64,000 bases of DNA from Ancrocorticia sp047602305. Lineage in GTDB: Bacteria; Actinomycetota; Actinomycetes; Actinomycetales; Actinomycetaceae. Position numbers and translations under genes: made by a program. The notes below the pieces were generated by a model, which saw only the letters and a program-made list of their open reading frames with translations, did not search any database and had not been told where the DNA came from. The stretch covers positions 372,001 through 436,000 of the forward strand of contig JASGHO010000001.1 of the NCBI GenBank assembly GCA_047602305.1, given 5' to 3'. This document shows, one piece after another, positions 7,750-16,553 of this stretch (the stretch's first letter is position 1; each line of letters begins with the position of its first letter).

Positions 7750-9429
7750 ATGAATGCGCACCCCACGGCTTCCGAAAGTCACGAGGCACGCGGCCCGCTC
7801 ACTGACCCCAACTGGTGGCGGCAGGCGGTGGTGTACCAGATCTACCCGCGCAGCTTCGCCGACGCCAACGGTGACGGCCTGGGCGACCTGGCCGGAGTGC
7901 TGTCGCGCATCGACTACCTCACGGCACTCGGTATCGACGCGGTATGGATCAGCCCGTTCTATCCCTCCGCCCTCGCCGACGGCGGCTACGACGTGGACGA
8001 CTACCGCGACGTGGACCCTCGCATCGGCACCCTGGAGCAGTTCGATGCGCTCGTCTCCGCGCTACATCGCGCCGGACTCCGCATCATCATCGATATCGTC
8101 CCCAACCACACCTCGGATCGCCACGTCTGGTTCCGGCAGGCACTTGCCGCCGCGCCCGGTTCGCCCGAACGCAACCGCTACATTTTCAGGGATGGAGTGG
8201 GCGACGACGGCGAACTGCCACCGGCTGATTGGGACTCCCTGTTCGGTGGTTCCGCCTGGACCAGGGTTCCTGACGGCCAGTGGTATCTCCACACCCACGC
8301 TCCGGAGCAGCCCGATCTCAACTGGGCAGATGAGGACGTGCAGCAGGAGTTCCTCGACGTGTTGAAGTTCTGGGCCGATCGCGGTGTGGATGGCTTCCGG
8401 ATTGATGTGGCCCACCAGATGGCCAAGTGGGTGCCGCAACGCGCCGCGGATATGCCGACGGGCGCCCAGATTGTCTCCAAGACGTCCTACCCGGATGGGC
8501 AGCACCCCACGCGCGATCGCGACGAGCTCAAGGGCATCTTCAGCGAATGGCGCGAACTGTTCAACCAGTATGATCCGCCCAAGATGGCGGTGGCCGAGGC
8601 CTGGGTTCCGGCCCATCGCCGCGTCATGTACTCGGCCGCCGATAGCCTCGGTCAGGCCTTCAACTTCGATCTGCTGCGCGCTTCCTGGGATGCCGTGGAG
8701 TTCCACACCATCATCGAGAACAACCTGCGCATCGCCTCCGAGGCCGGCTCCTCGTCCACCTGGGTGTTTTCCAACCATGACGTGCCGCGCCACACCAGCC
8801 GCTACGGCATTGGCGGGGTGTACAAGGATGCCAAGGCGTGGCTGCGCAGTGGCGGACGGGAACCGGTTGAGGATCGGGAGCTGGGACTAGCCCGCGCCAG
8901 GGCCGCTACCCTTCTTGCACTGGCCCTGCCCGGCAGCGCCTACCTCTACCAGGGTGAAGAACTCGGCTTGCCCGAGGTGGCGGATATTCCTGCTGGGGAG
9001 CGTCAGGATCCCAACTTCGCGCGTACCGGCGGTGAGGATGTGGGGCGCGACGGCTGCCGCGTTCCGCTCCCGTGGAGCGAGCATGGCCCCTCGCTGGGGT
9101 TTGGCCCCGGCTCCGCGCACCTTCCTCAGCCCGCGTGGTTTGCCAGCTACGCGGCGGCCGCTCAGGAGAAGGACCCGGCCTCCACGTTGAATCTGTACCG
9201 AGGGGCCCTGGAGCTTCGCCACGAGCTACAAACGGGCGAAGAGCTGCAATGGATTCCCTCCGGCGACCAGGTGGTGGCTTTCGCTCGTCCCAACCGCTGG
9301 ATGTCGATTACGAACTTCGGCTCCGAGCCGGTTGCCGGGCCGGAACACATCATCCTCAGCAGTGACACGTCCCAGGAGTACGAGGGTGTGATTCCGCCGA
9401 ACACCACCGTGTGGACAAAGGAAGACTAG
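7750..9429 (+). CDS. GH13 alpha-glucosidase
   Basis: Cytoplasmic glycoside hydrolase, 559 aa, of the oligo-1,6-glucosidase/alpha-glucosidase type, cleaving terminal alpha-glucosyl bonds of short oligosaccharides. The GH13 conserved regions are in order: DIVPNHTS, GFRIDVAH with nucleophile Asp219, AEAWV with acid/base Glu283, and SNHDVPRH with Asp344. No signal peptide is seen. GAAAGG precedes the ATG. It lies between the PTS gene and scrR, so sucrose, a sucrose isomer or a phosphorylated glucoside could be its substrate; the sequence does not decide. No copy of the ScrR operator precedes it, so it may be read through from scrA. Confidence 0.88.
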   Translation: MNAHPTASESHEARGPLTDPNWWRQAVVYQIYPRSFADANGDGLGDLAGVLSRIDYLTALGIDAVWISPFYPSALADGGYDVDDYRDVDPRIGTLEQFDALVSALHRAGLRIIIDIVPNHTSDRHVWFRQALAAAPGSPERNRYIFRDGVGDDGELPPADWDSLFGGSAWTRVPDGQWYLHTHAPEQPDLNWADEDVQQEFLDVLKFWADRGVDGFRIDVAHQMAKWVPQRAADMPTGAQIVSKTSYPDGQHPTRDRDELKGIFSEWRELFNQYDPPKMAVAEAWVPAHRRVMYSAADSLGQAFNFDLLRASWDAVEFHTIIENNLRIASEAGSSSTWVFSNHDVPRHTSRYGIGGVYKDAKAWLRSGGREPVEDRELGLARARAATLLALALPGSAYLYQGEELGLPEVADIPAGERQDPNFARTGGEDVGRDGCRVPLPWSEHGPSLGFGPGSAHLPQPAWFASYAAAAQEKDPASTLNLYRGALELRHELQTGEELQWIPSGDQVVAFARPNRWMSITNFGSEPVAGPEHIILSSDTSQEYEGVIPPNTTVWTKED

Positions 9430-9457
9430 CGGGGTAAGCGACCGCGACCAACTGCGG

Positions 9458-10459
9458 CTACGCCGTCGTCCCTTCAAGGATCGCCACGGGGAACTCCATT
9501 GTGATGTTCTCCGTGGCGTCGTTGCCGCGCCCGGCTTCGATGCGTTCGACGAGCAGGCGCACGGCCTCGTGGGCGATCTGTTCCGCGGGCTGGCGAATGG
9601 TGGTGAGCCAGGGCATCGCCGAGCGCACGGCGGCGGTGCCGTCGAAGCCCACCACTTTGAACTCATCGGGGATGCGCACGCCGCGTTGGCGAGCCCATTC
9701 GATGGCGGTGCAGGCGGCGAGATCGTCGGTGGCGAAGACGCCGTCGACTTTCCCACGGTGCTCATCCAATGCCGCGAAGATGGCCTTGGTGCGCCCGGGT
9801 TCGGGTGTTCCGAAGAGAACCGTGGCGATGGTCGGTTCGATGCCGGCTTCGCCCAGAACAGAGCGGTAACCGGCCTCGCGGAGGTTGTGCGGGCCGGTAC
9901 GCGAGGTGAGCAGCAGGGGGCGCTGGCAACCGGCGGAGACGAGCCGCTCGGTGGCGAGCCTGCCACCAGAGAAGTTGTCCGCGCGCACGTTGGGGATGTG
10001 GTCGCTGAGTTCGCGATCGATGGTCACCACGGGCAGGCGGGTGGTCGAGTACTCGGGGATGGAGAAGTTGTGGGCCCCGGTGATGAGGCCATCGACACGA
10101 TTACCTTCCAGCTGAATGACGTAGTCGCGTTCGATCTCCGCGCGGCCGAGGCTATTGCACAGAAGAGTGCGGTAGCCGTGCTCGGTGAGGGCGTGCTCCA
10201 GGTGAACGGCGAGTTCGCCGAAGAAGGGGAGGGCAACAGTCGGCAGAATGATTCCGACGATCCGGGTGCGCTTTCCGATGAGGGCGCGGGCCACCTCGTT
10301 CGGGCGGTAGTTGAGCGCCTCCATCGCCTCCGCAACCTTCTTTTTGGTCTCATCGCTCAAATATCCACGATTGTTGAGCACCCGGGAGACCGTTGTGGGA
10401 GAGACCCCGGCCTTTGCCGCGACGTCGGCAATACTCGGCTGGTTTCTCTGTCTAGGCAT
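9458..10459 (-). CDS. scrR: LacI-family transcriptional repressor, sucrose regulon
   Basis: DNA-binding repressor of the LacI/GalR family, 333 aa. The N-terminal helix-turn-helix and hinge read PSIADVAAKAGVSPTTVSRV and continue to about residue 55; a periplasmic-binding-protein-like sugar-sensing domain follows. It is divergent from scrB, and identical-form operators occur in the scrA and scrB promoters on either side, which assigns the regulon by position. The inducer is unseen; fructose or sucrose-6-phosphate is usual for ScrR. GGAG lies before the ATG. The gene symbol rests on context, not on direct sequence identity. Confidence 0.85.
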   Translation of the reverse strand: MPRQRNQPSIADVAAKAGVSPTTVSRVLNNRGYLSDETKKKVAEAMEALNYRPNEVARALIGKRTRIVGIILPTVALPFFGELAVHLEHALTEHGYRTLLCNSLGRAEIERDYVIQLEGNRVDGLITGAHNFSIPEYSTTRLPVVTIDRELSDHIPNVRADNFSGGRLATERLVSAGCQRPLLLTSRTGPHNLREAGYRSVLGEAGIEPTIATVLFGTPEPGRTKAIFAALDEHRGKVDGVFATDDLAACTAIEWARQRGVRIPDEFKVVGFDGTAAVRSAMPWLTTIRQPAEQIAHEAVRLLVERIEAGRGNDATENITMEFPVAILEGTTA

Positions 10460-10627
10460 TCATTGTCTCCATGTGGATCGGGGGTGGGTGGCGCGTCAAC
10501 AATGAGGCACTCCGTAATATCATACGGTGTGGGCTATCGGCCCGTCCCGTAGGCTCGGCCCAGTGGGCGGCGGGATATGCTGACAGCGGAGGGCCGCGGT
10601 GTCAAGTGGACGGCCAGTGGTCTCGCC

Positions 10628-10657
10628 TTGACTGCCATGTCAACCGATTGACATACT
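10628..10657 (+). promoter_or_regulatory. scrB promoter with ScrR operator
   Basis: TTGACT (10628-10633), an 18-bp spacer and CATACT (10652-10657) form the promoter. TGTCAACCGATTGACA (10638-10653) fills the spacer. The geometry is the same as at scrA (same -10 sequence and spacer length), which supports both the promoter and the shared repressor. Confidence 0.8.
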
Positions 10658-10707
10658 GGCTCGAGGTTCGCAGCGGAGCGGAGCACGAAAGACACGAGGT
10701 TCAACGA

Positions 10708-12228
10708 ATGCAAGATCTGATCGAGCGCGCGGCTCGTGCTATCGAGAACTCGCGGGCACACGAGGATCCTGATTATCCCCTGTACCACGTGGCGCCGCCG
10801 GTTGGTCGGCTCAACGATCCCAACGGCCTCATCGTCGACGGCGACACCTACCACGCCTTCTACCAGTTCGGCCCGTTTTTCCCGCACAAGAAGACGATTT
10901 ACTGGGGCCACGCCGTCTCCACCGACCTGCTGCACTGGGAGGATCGCGGCCCCGCAGTGATCCCGGATTCACGCTACGACCGCGACGGCGCCTACTCGGG
11001 TACCGGATTGATTATCGACGACGACGTCCCCGGCCTGGCCCGTTTCGCCCTGTTTTACACCGGTAACTACAAGGATTCTCAGACGGGGGAGCGCGAGGCG
11101 ACACAGTGCCTGGTCACCTCCGACGATCTCGTGAATTTCGAGAAATATGCCGGGAATCCGATCATCCCGGATCAGCCTGAAGGCTACACCGCGCACTACC
11201 GCGATCCGCAGGTGTGGCGCGATGCGGATGGATCGTATCGGATGCTCATTGGGGTACAACGGGAGAACCTGACCGGCACCGCGGTGTTCTACCGTTCGGA
11301 TGACCTGCGTGAATGGCGCTTCGAGGGGGAGATGACGTTCCCCGGGCGGGAATCTGAGTTTGCGGCGCTCGGGTACATGTGGGAATGCCCCAACCTTGTG
11401 TCCGTGGCAGATGAGGTGACAGGGGAGAAATTTGACCTCCTCGTCTTCTGCCCGCAGGGTGTCGATCTGGAACGCGAAGGCTTCGAGAACATCTTCCCCT
11501 GCGTGTATCTGTTGGGGCACCTGGAGGGCAACGCTTTTCGGGTTGTCAGCGAGGACTACATCGAGCTTGACCGCGGCTTCGAGTTCTACGCGCCGCAGGT
11601 GTTCGCGCGGCGCCGTGGCGATTCCCGGGTGCCGCTGCTGGCCGGCTGGGCGGGCAATGCCAGCGAGGACGCTCAGCCCTCTTTGAAGAACACGGGATGG
11701 GTGCATACCTTGACGGTCCCGCGCGAGCTCACCGTGCGCGAGGGACGCGTTATTCAGCGGCCTGCGCCCGCGTGGGGTGCGGCGGCTGAAGGCCAGATCG
11801 TGGTTGCTGCTGGCGATACCCGTGCCGTTGTTGGCGGGCTGAACGGCTCGCGTTCCTTCCGCCTCGAGGTGGCACCCGATGCAGGGATGACTACCGCCGA
11901 AGCATGGGGTGTACGTATTGGTGGAGAGGCAAGCTACGTGGCCATCGAGCTACGCGGTGGCCAGCTCATTGTAGACCGCTCCACCACGCGCTACCCGCAC
12001 GGCGATCGCCGTATCGTGACACTCCCGGAGGGCACCGCCTCCCGGCTGGAGATCCTACACGACCGCTCAATCACCGAAATCTATGTGGGCGACGGCGATC
12101 TAGCCTTCACCCTGCGCAGCTACCTCGATGCCGCGGACTTCGCCACGACGCTGTTCGTAGCTGACGCAACCGTAGCCGGGGCCGCCGCGTCGTCGTCGTT
12201 CACGGTGCGTTACCAGACCTTCAATTAA
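10708..12228 (+). CDS. scrB: Sucrose-6-phosphate hydrolase, GH32
   Basis: Cytoplasmic GH32 enzyme, 506 aa, splitting sucrose-6-phosphate into glucose-6-phosphate and fructose. The five-blade propeller motifs are present: NDPNG with nucleophile Asp37, YRDPQVW with the transition-state stabilising Asp, and WECPN with acid/base Glu226; a C-terminal beta-sandwich follows after about residue 350. An in-frame ATG lies at 10471, but the promoter and operator at 10628-10657 are downstream of it, so ATG 10708 is the better start; the ribosome binding site is weak (CGAGG). It is divergent from scrR and convergent with galT. Confidence 0.92.
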   Translation: MQDLIERAARAIENSRAHEDPDYPLYHVAPPVGRLNDPNGLIVDGDTYHAFYQFGPFFPHKKTIYWGHAVSTDLLHWEDRGPAVIPDSRYDRDGAYSGTGLIIDDDVPGLARFALFYTGNYKDSQTGEREATQCLVTSDDLVNFEKYAGNPIIPDQPEGYTAHYRDPQVWRDADGSYRMLIGVQRENLTGTAVFYRSDDLREWRFEGEMTFPGRESEFAALGYMWECPNLVSVADEVTGEKFDLLVFCPQGVDLEREGFENIFPCVYLLGHLEGNAFRVVSEDYIELDRGFEFYAPQVFARRRGDSRVPLLAGWAGNASEDAQPSLKNTGWVHTLTVPRELTVREGRVIQRPAPAWGAAAEGQIVVAAGDTRAVVGGLNGSRSFRLEVAPDAGMTTAEAWGVRIGGEASYVAIELRGGQLIVDRSTTRYPHGDRRIVTLPEGTASRLEILHDRSITEIYVGDGDLAFTLRSYLDAADFATTLFVADATVAGAAASSSFTVRYQTFN

Positions 12229-12242
12229 CTGAACATGACGAA

Positions 12243-12286
12243 AGCCGGGCGATAGGTGCTCCGCACAGTGCACCTACCTCCCGGCT
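12243..12286. terminator. Bidirectional terminator, scrB/galT
   Basis: AGCCGGG...TAGGTGC (12243-12259) pairs with GCACCTA...CCCGGCT (12270-12286), with a 3-nt internal mismatch and a 10-nt loop. It sits between two convergent genes. Confidence 0.75.
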
Positions 12287-12306
12287 CTCGTGGTCAATAG
12301 CGGCTC

Positions 12307-13809
12307 TTACACCGACTCAATGAAGCGCAGGAAAGCCCGCTGGCCCTCTTCGTTACGCGAGTAGACGCCCGCGTGCTCCAGCACCTTGGCGAAAACGCGG
12401 CCCACCTCGCGGCGCACCACCGACTCGGCATTCTCCGCAGTGATCTCGGAGGCAAAGCCCTCAGCCCAGTCGGCGTGATTCTCGGTCAACGGATCACCAC
12501 GCAGGTCCTCGCCGGCCACCAGATGCTGCTCGAGGGCGGCCAGCTCCTCCTTGAGACGAGCGGGCAATACCGCCAGGCCCATCACCTCAATGAGGCCGAT
12601 GTTCTCCTTCTTGATGTGGTGCAGCTCCGCGTGCGGGTGGTAGACCCCCAACGGATGCTCGTCCGTGGTGATGTTGTTGCGCAACACCAGGTCCAGCTCG
12701 AACTTGCCGTCACGCATCCGCGCGATCGGCGTGATGGTGTTGTGCGGCTCGCCCTCGGTCTGCGCAAACACAAACGCGTCCTCGTCCGTGTAGCCACGCC
12801 ACGCGGCCAGGATACGATCAGCCAGTTCCAGCAGCCTCTCGCGGTCGGAACTTGCCAGACGCAGAACGGACATCGGCCAGCGCACGATCCCGGCTTCGAC
12901 GTCGTCGAATCCCGCGAAGGATACCGGGCGTTCAATCTCCGCGCGCGCCATGGCGAACTCGAAGTGACCGCCCTGGAAGTGATCGTGGGCGAGAATCGAG
13001 CCGCCCACAATCGGCAGATCCGCGTTCGACCCCACGAAATAGTGCGGGAACTGCTCCACGAAATCAAACAGCTTGGCGAAGCAGGCGCGGTCGATCTTCA
13101 TCGGGGTGTGCTGCTCGTTGAACACGATGCAGTGCTCGTTGTAGTACAGGTAGGGCGAGTACTGCAGGAACCACGAGCTCTCGTTGATCGTCACCGGCAC
13201 GATGCGATGGTTCTGGCGCGCCGGGTGATTGACCCGGCCAGCGTAACCCTCGTTCTCGGCACAGAGCAGGCAACGCGGGTAGTCGGCGGCGGGCAGCTCA
13301 CGTGCCGCAGCAATCGCCTTCGGGTCCTTCTCCGGCTTCGCGAGATTGATGGTGATGTCCAGCTCGCCGTACTCGGTGGGGCTCACCCAGCGCACATCCT
13401 TGGCCATACGATCGCGGCGAATGTAGTTGGTGTCCTGGCTGAATTCGTAATACCAGCTGGTGGCCGCAAGCGGCGAGCGCTCATAAAGCTCCCGGAACTT
13501 CGCCCGCACCTCGCGGGGCGCCGGGGTGAGGCGGCCCATGAGCGTGGTATCGAAGAGGTCGCGGTACACCACCGAGTCATGCTCCAACACCCCGCGCTCG
13601 TGGGCGTCGGCGAGAATATCATTCAGGATGTCCGCGAGGGGGCGGGTGGTCTCGGAGCCGGACGCGGCACCTCTAGTCGCTGCGTCGCCGTCGTTCCCAA
13701 CGCTCCCCACCGCTTCCAACACGGTGTTGATGGCCCAGACGCGGTCGGCGCCGCTGATCAGCCCGGTGCACTCGGCGTAGCGAACCAGCTCGGTGATTGC
13801 CCCACTCAT
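12307..13809 (-). CDS. galT: UDP-glucose--hexose-1-phosphate uridylyltransferase, type 2
   Basis: Leloir pathway enzyme, 500 aa, exchanging UMP between UDP-glucose and galactose-1-phosphate. Length and sequence match the longer Gram-positive class 2 GalT, not the roughly 350-residue E. coli type; RCLLCAENEGY and the RQNHRIVPV segment are characteristic. It is the last gene of galK-galE-galT; its ATG overlaps the galE stop as ATGA, with GAGGAG upstream inside galE, so translation is coupled. Transcription ends at the hairpin 12243-12286. Confidence 0.92.
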   Translation of the reverse strand: MSGAITELVRYAECTGLISGADRVWAINTVLEAVGSVGNDGDAATRGAASGSETTRPLADILNDILADAHERGVLEHDSVVYRDLFDTTLMGRLTPAPREVRAKFRELYERSPLAATSWYYEFSQDTNYIRRDRMAKDVRWVSPTEYGELDITINLAKPEKDPKAIAAARELPAADYPRCLLCAENEGYAGRVNHPARQNHRIVPVTINESSWFLQYSPYLYYNEHCIVFNEQHTPMKIDRACFAKLFDFVEQFPHYFVGSNADLPIVGGSILAHDHFQGGHFEFAMARAEIERPVSFAGFDDVEAGIVRWPMSVLRLASSDRERLLELADRILAAWRGYTDEDAFVFAQTEGEPHNTITPIARMRDGKFELDLVLRNNITTDEHPLGVYHPHAELHHIKKENIGLIEVMGLAVLPARLKEELAALEQHLVAGEDLRGDPLTENHADWAEGFASEITAENAESVVRREVGRVFAKVLEHAGVYSRNEEGQRAFLRFIESV

Positions 13810-14801
13810 TTGATCTCCTCATAACCGTGGGGGTGCCCGCGGTGCCAGTTCCACGCGGACGAGATAATGGCCTCGACGCTCTCGAACTGCGGGGCCCAAC
13901 CGAGCACCCGGCGCGCCTTCTCGGAGGAGGCGATGAGCTGGGCTGGATCTCCGGCGCGGCGCGGGGAAACCTTGACGGGGATTGCATGCCCGGTCACCTT
14001 GCGCGCCACCTCGATCATCTCGTTGACGGTGAAGCCCTGGCCGCTGCCGAGGTTGAAGACGTCGCTCTTGCCGCCGCCAATGAGGTAATCGATGGCTTTG
14101 ATGTGGGCCTGGGCGAGGTCCGAGACGTGGACGTAGTCGCGCACGCAGGTGCCGTCCTTTGTGGGGTAGTCGTTGCCGAACACCCCGATGAACTCGCGCT
14201 GCTCATTCGGGACCTGCAAAATCAACGGAATGAGATGGGTTTCGGGACCGTGTGCCTCGCCGATGGTGCCCGACTCGTGCGCGCCCGCAGCGTTGAAGTA
14301 ACGCAACGCCACCGACTTGAGTCCGTGCGCCTGCCCCGCCCACGCCATCATCTTCTCCATGGCCAGTTTGGTTTCGCCGTAGCAGTTTGTGGGCTGGGTG
14401 CGGTCGGATTCCATGATCGGAATGCTCTCCGGCTCGCCGTAGGTGGCTGCCGTGGACGAAAACACGATCTTGTCGATCCCGTGGGCCACCATGGCCTGCA
14501 GCAGCACGATGGTACCGCCCACGTTGTTGTCGTAATACTTGAGCGGATTGGTCATCGATTCGCCCACCTGCGAGGAGGCCGCGAAGTGAATGACCCCCTC
14601 AATGTCTTCCTTCTCGAAGATGGCGTCAAGTGCAGCGCGGTCACGGATATCCGCCTCGTAGAAACGGGCCTCGGGATGCACCGCCTGCACGAATCCGGTG
14701 AGCAGGTTGTCAATGACAACCACGTCGCGTCCGGCATCGATCAACTCGTGGACAGTGTGTGAACCGATGTAGCCCGCGCCGCCCAGTACCAAAATTGCCA
14801 T
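13806..14801 (-). CDS. galE: UDP-glucose 4-epimerase
   Basis: Extended SDR-family epimerase, 331 aa, interconverting UDP-galactose and UDP-glucose with bound NAD. The N-terminal GGAGYIGSH dinucleotide motif and the catalytic Ser/Tyr-x3-Lys segment (FSSTAATYG, then NCYGETKLAME) are present. The ATG is preceded by GAGGAA. The open frame runs on upstream to 15488, but that extension reads galK in a wrong frame and is not coding. It lies between galK (67-bp gap) and galT (4-bp overlap). Confidence 0.95.
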   Translation of the reverse strand: MAILVLGGAGYIGSHTVHELIDAGRDVVVIDNLLTGFVQAVHPEARFYEADIRDRAALDAIFEKEDIEGVIHFAASSQVGESMTNPLKYYDNNVGGTIVLLQAMVAHGIDKIVFSSTAATYGEPESIPIMESDRTQPTNCYGETKLAMEKMMAWAGQAHGLKSVALRYFNAAGAHESGTIGEAHGPETHLIPLILQVPNEQREFIGVFGNDYPTKDGTCVRDYVHVSDLAQAHIKAIDYLIGGGKSDVFNLGSGQGFTVNEMIEVARKVTGHAIPVKVSPRRAGDPAQLIASSEKARRVLGWAPQFESVEAIISSAWNWHRGHPHGYEEIK

Positions 14802-14868
14802 GGAATTTCCTCTTCCCTTACGTTGTTCTCGGCTCGGTGTATGGACCCGAACCGGATGTGAGTGACGA

Positions 14869-16158
14869 TTAGACGACGACGGCCCCGCCCACCGGCCGAA
14901 CCCGGACCGTGTGGCAGGTTCCCGGGCCGAGGACGCGTTCGATCGCCGTGGTGAATTCTTGCTGTATCGATGTTGGCACGTATGCCTGAATGGTGCCGGC
15001 GAAGCCGCCCCCGTGGACACGTACAGCGCCGCGCCCACCCAGTACCTGCTTGGCGAGTGAAATGGCGACGACGACGGCCTGCTGCTGCGGCGTCTTGGTG
15101 GCGTAGAGGTTCTGTAGCTGCACCGCCGAGGAGAGGCCTGACTCGGTGACCATACCGAGGTAGTCGTCGAAACGATGCTCCTTGAGGGCGGCCACCTGCT
15201 TGGGTACGCGGGCGTTGTCCCCGAAGAAGTGCATGGCGCGCAGCACGGCGCGGTCACCCACCTGTTCGCGCAGTGCGCCCAGGCTGTCCCAGAAGTGGGT
15301 TTCTTCCACGTCGCGCAGGAACTGCTTGTCGAAGAACTCGGCGGCGGCGCGCATTTCGGCGGGCACGGCGGCGTATTCGTCGGTGAGATCGGCGTGATCG
15401 CCGCCGGATTCGATGATGCACATGACGTGCTCGTACTCGTCCAGGTTGAGGTTGAGTGCCTCGATGACCGGCGCGGAGGGGTCAGCAAAATCGATGCTCA
15501 CCACGCCGCCCACGGAGCAGGCCGTCTGGTCAAGGAGTCCGCAGGGCTTGCCGAAGTACTGGGACTCCGCGAACTGGCCGATCTGTGCCAACTCGACGGG
15601 GGAGACGGCGCCGCTACAGGAGAAGTGGTTGAGGATGACGCCGATGAGGATTTCGTAGGCGGCAGAGGAGGAGAGCCCGGCGCCGCCGGGGACGGTGGAG
15701 GAGACCGTTGCGGAGAATCCGTCGAGGCTGTGGCCACGATCGGCGAGCGCCGCAGCAACTCCACGGACGAGCGCTGCCGAGGTGCCTTCTTCGCGCGGCT
15801 TGCGCTCCAGATCGTCGAGATTGACGGCCACCTCGGGGTAGCCCTGGGAAGCGATGCGGATCCAGCGCGAGCCGTTGGGACCGGCGCAGGCCACCATGTC
15901 CATGCTCACCGAGCCCGCGAGAACTCGGCCGCGCTGGTGATCCGTGTGATTGCCGCCCATCTCGGTGCGGCCGGGAGCGGTGAAAAGCGAGACGTCCGCG
16001 GCGGCGTCGTCGACAAATCTATTTCTGTAATCCTCGACGACGGCGGCGAATCGCGTACGTGCGCTCTCCACGTCACCCGGGTGGTTGCCATAGATCGCGA
16101 CCAATCGGGTATCGAGGCCGCCGGTGGTCAGTTGAGTTGTGAGTTCGTCGAGCTGCAT
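14869..16158 (-). CDS. galK: Galactokinase
   Basis: GHMP-family kinase, 429 aa, phosphorylating galactose at C1 to start the Leloir pathway. The galactokinase signature GRTEMGGNHTDHQ is near residue 65, the ATP-binding GGAGLSSSAA near 165, and a C-terminal GGGFAG motif near 400. First gene of the minus-strand gal operon, with AACAGG before the ATG. A promoter TTGAAA-18-TATCCA reading leftwards lies at 16193-16222, overlapping a sequence shared with the divergent symporter promoter, so both are probably under one regulator. Confidence 0.95.
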   Translation of the reverse strand: MQLDELTTQLTTGGLDTRLVAIYGNHPGDVESARTRFAAVVEDYRNRFVDDAAADVSLFTAPGRTEMGGNHTDHQRGRVLAGSVSMDMVACAGPNGSRWIRIASQGYPEVAVNLDDLERKPREEGTSAALVRGVAAALADRGHSLDGFSATVSSTVPGGAGLSSSAAYEILIGVILNHFSCSGAVSPVELAQIGQFAESQYFGKPCGLLDQTACSVGGVVSIDFADPSAPVIEALNLNLDEYEHVMCIIESGGDHADLTDEYAAVPAEMRAAAEFFDKQFLRDVEETHFWDSLGALREQVGDRAVLRAMHFFGDNARVPKQVAALKEHRFDDYLGMVTESGLSSAVQLQNLYATKTPQQQAVVVAISLAKQVLGGRGAVRVHGGGFAGTIQAYVPTSIQQEFTTAIERVLGPGTCHTVRVRPVGGAVVV

Positions 16159-16553
16159 CCTGTTACCTGCCTCATTGCATGCATTGTTTTACTGGATATT
16201 CACGTAGTTAGTTTTGTTTCAACACAATCTCGTGTTCGTGGAAACTACCGCGCACAGCACTCACCGTACCCCATTTACCCAGCGAGAAGAATCTATTTGA
16301 GAGATCTGACATTGTGTTGACGAAATTTCTCTGTGACGATACTGTTTGCGTTACCAGATTGCAAAGTGGAAACATTGCGCAATCCGCACCGGTCGGGCAT
16401 CCACCGCTCAGCCGGCGCCCCAAGGAGCGCTTTGCAATGTCGAGGGCACTCCGCGGGTCCATCCATCCACCACACCATGAATACCCACGGTTTTGACCTG
16501 TAGGAGCACTTTGCCTTCGCTGATGGCGGGGTGCGCCTCAAACGGGAGTACAC
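16159..16553. promoter_or_regulatory. Divergent galK / symporter control region
   Basis: A 395-bp spacer. Leftward promoter: -35 TTGAAA (16217-16222 on the complement), 18 bp, TATCCA (16193-16198). Rightward promoter: TTGACG (16317-16322), 17 bp, TACTGT (16340-16345). Both -35 boxes lie in the same sequence, ATTGTGTTGA, present as an exact inverted pair at 16219-16228 and 16311-16320. A palindrome ATTGCGCAAT is at 16374-16383. The rightward leader is about 200 nt long and no coding frame was recognised in it. Confidence 0.65.

Noticed and set aside
10471..10707. Upstream start for scrB adding 79 residues
   Set aside because: The promoter and ScrR operator lie inside this stretch, so it is not translated.
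14802..15488. N-terminal extension of galE by about 229 codons
   Set aside because: It overlaps galK in another frame, has no homology, and the normal GalE start with GAGGAA lies at 14801.
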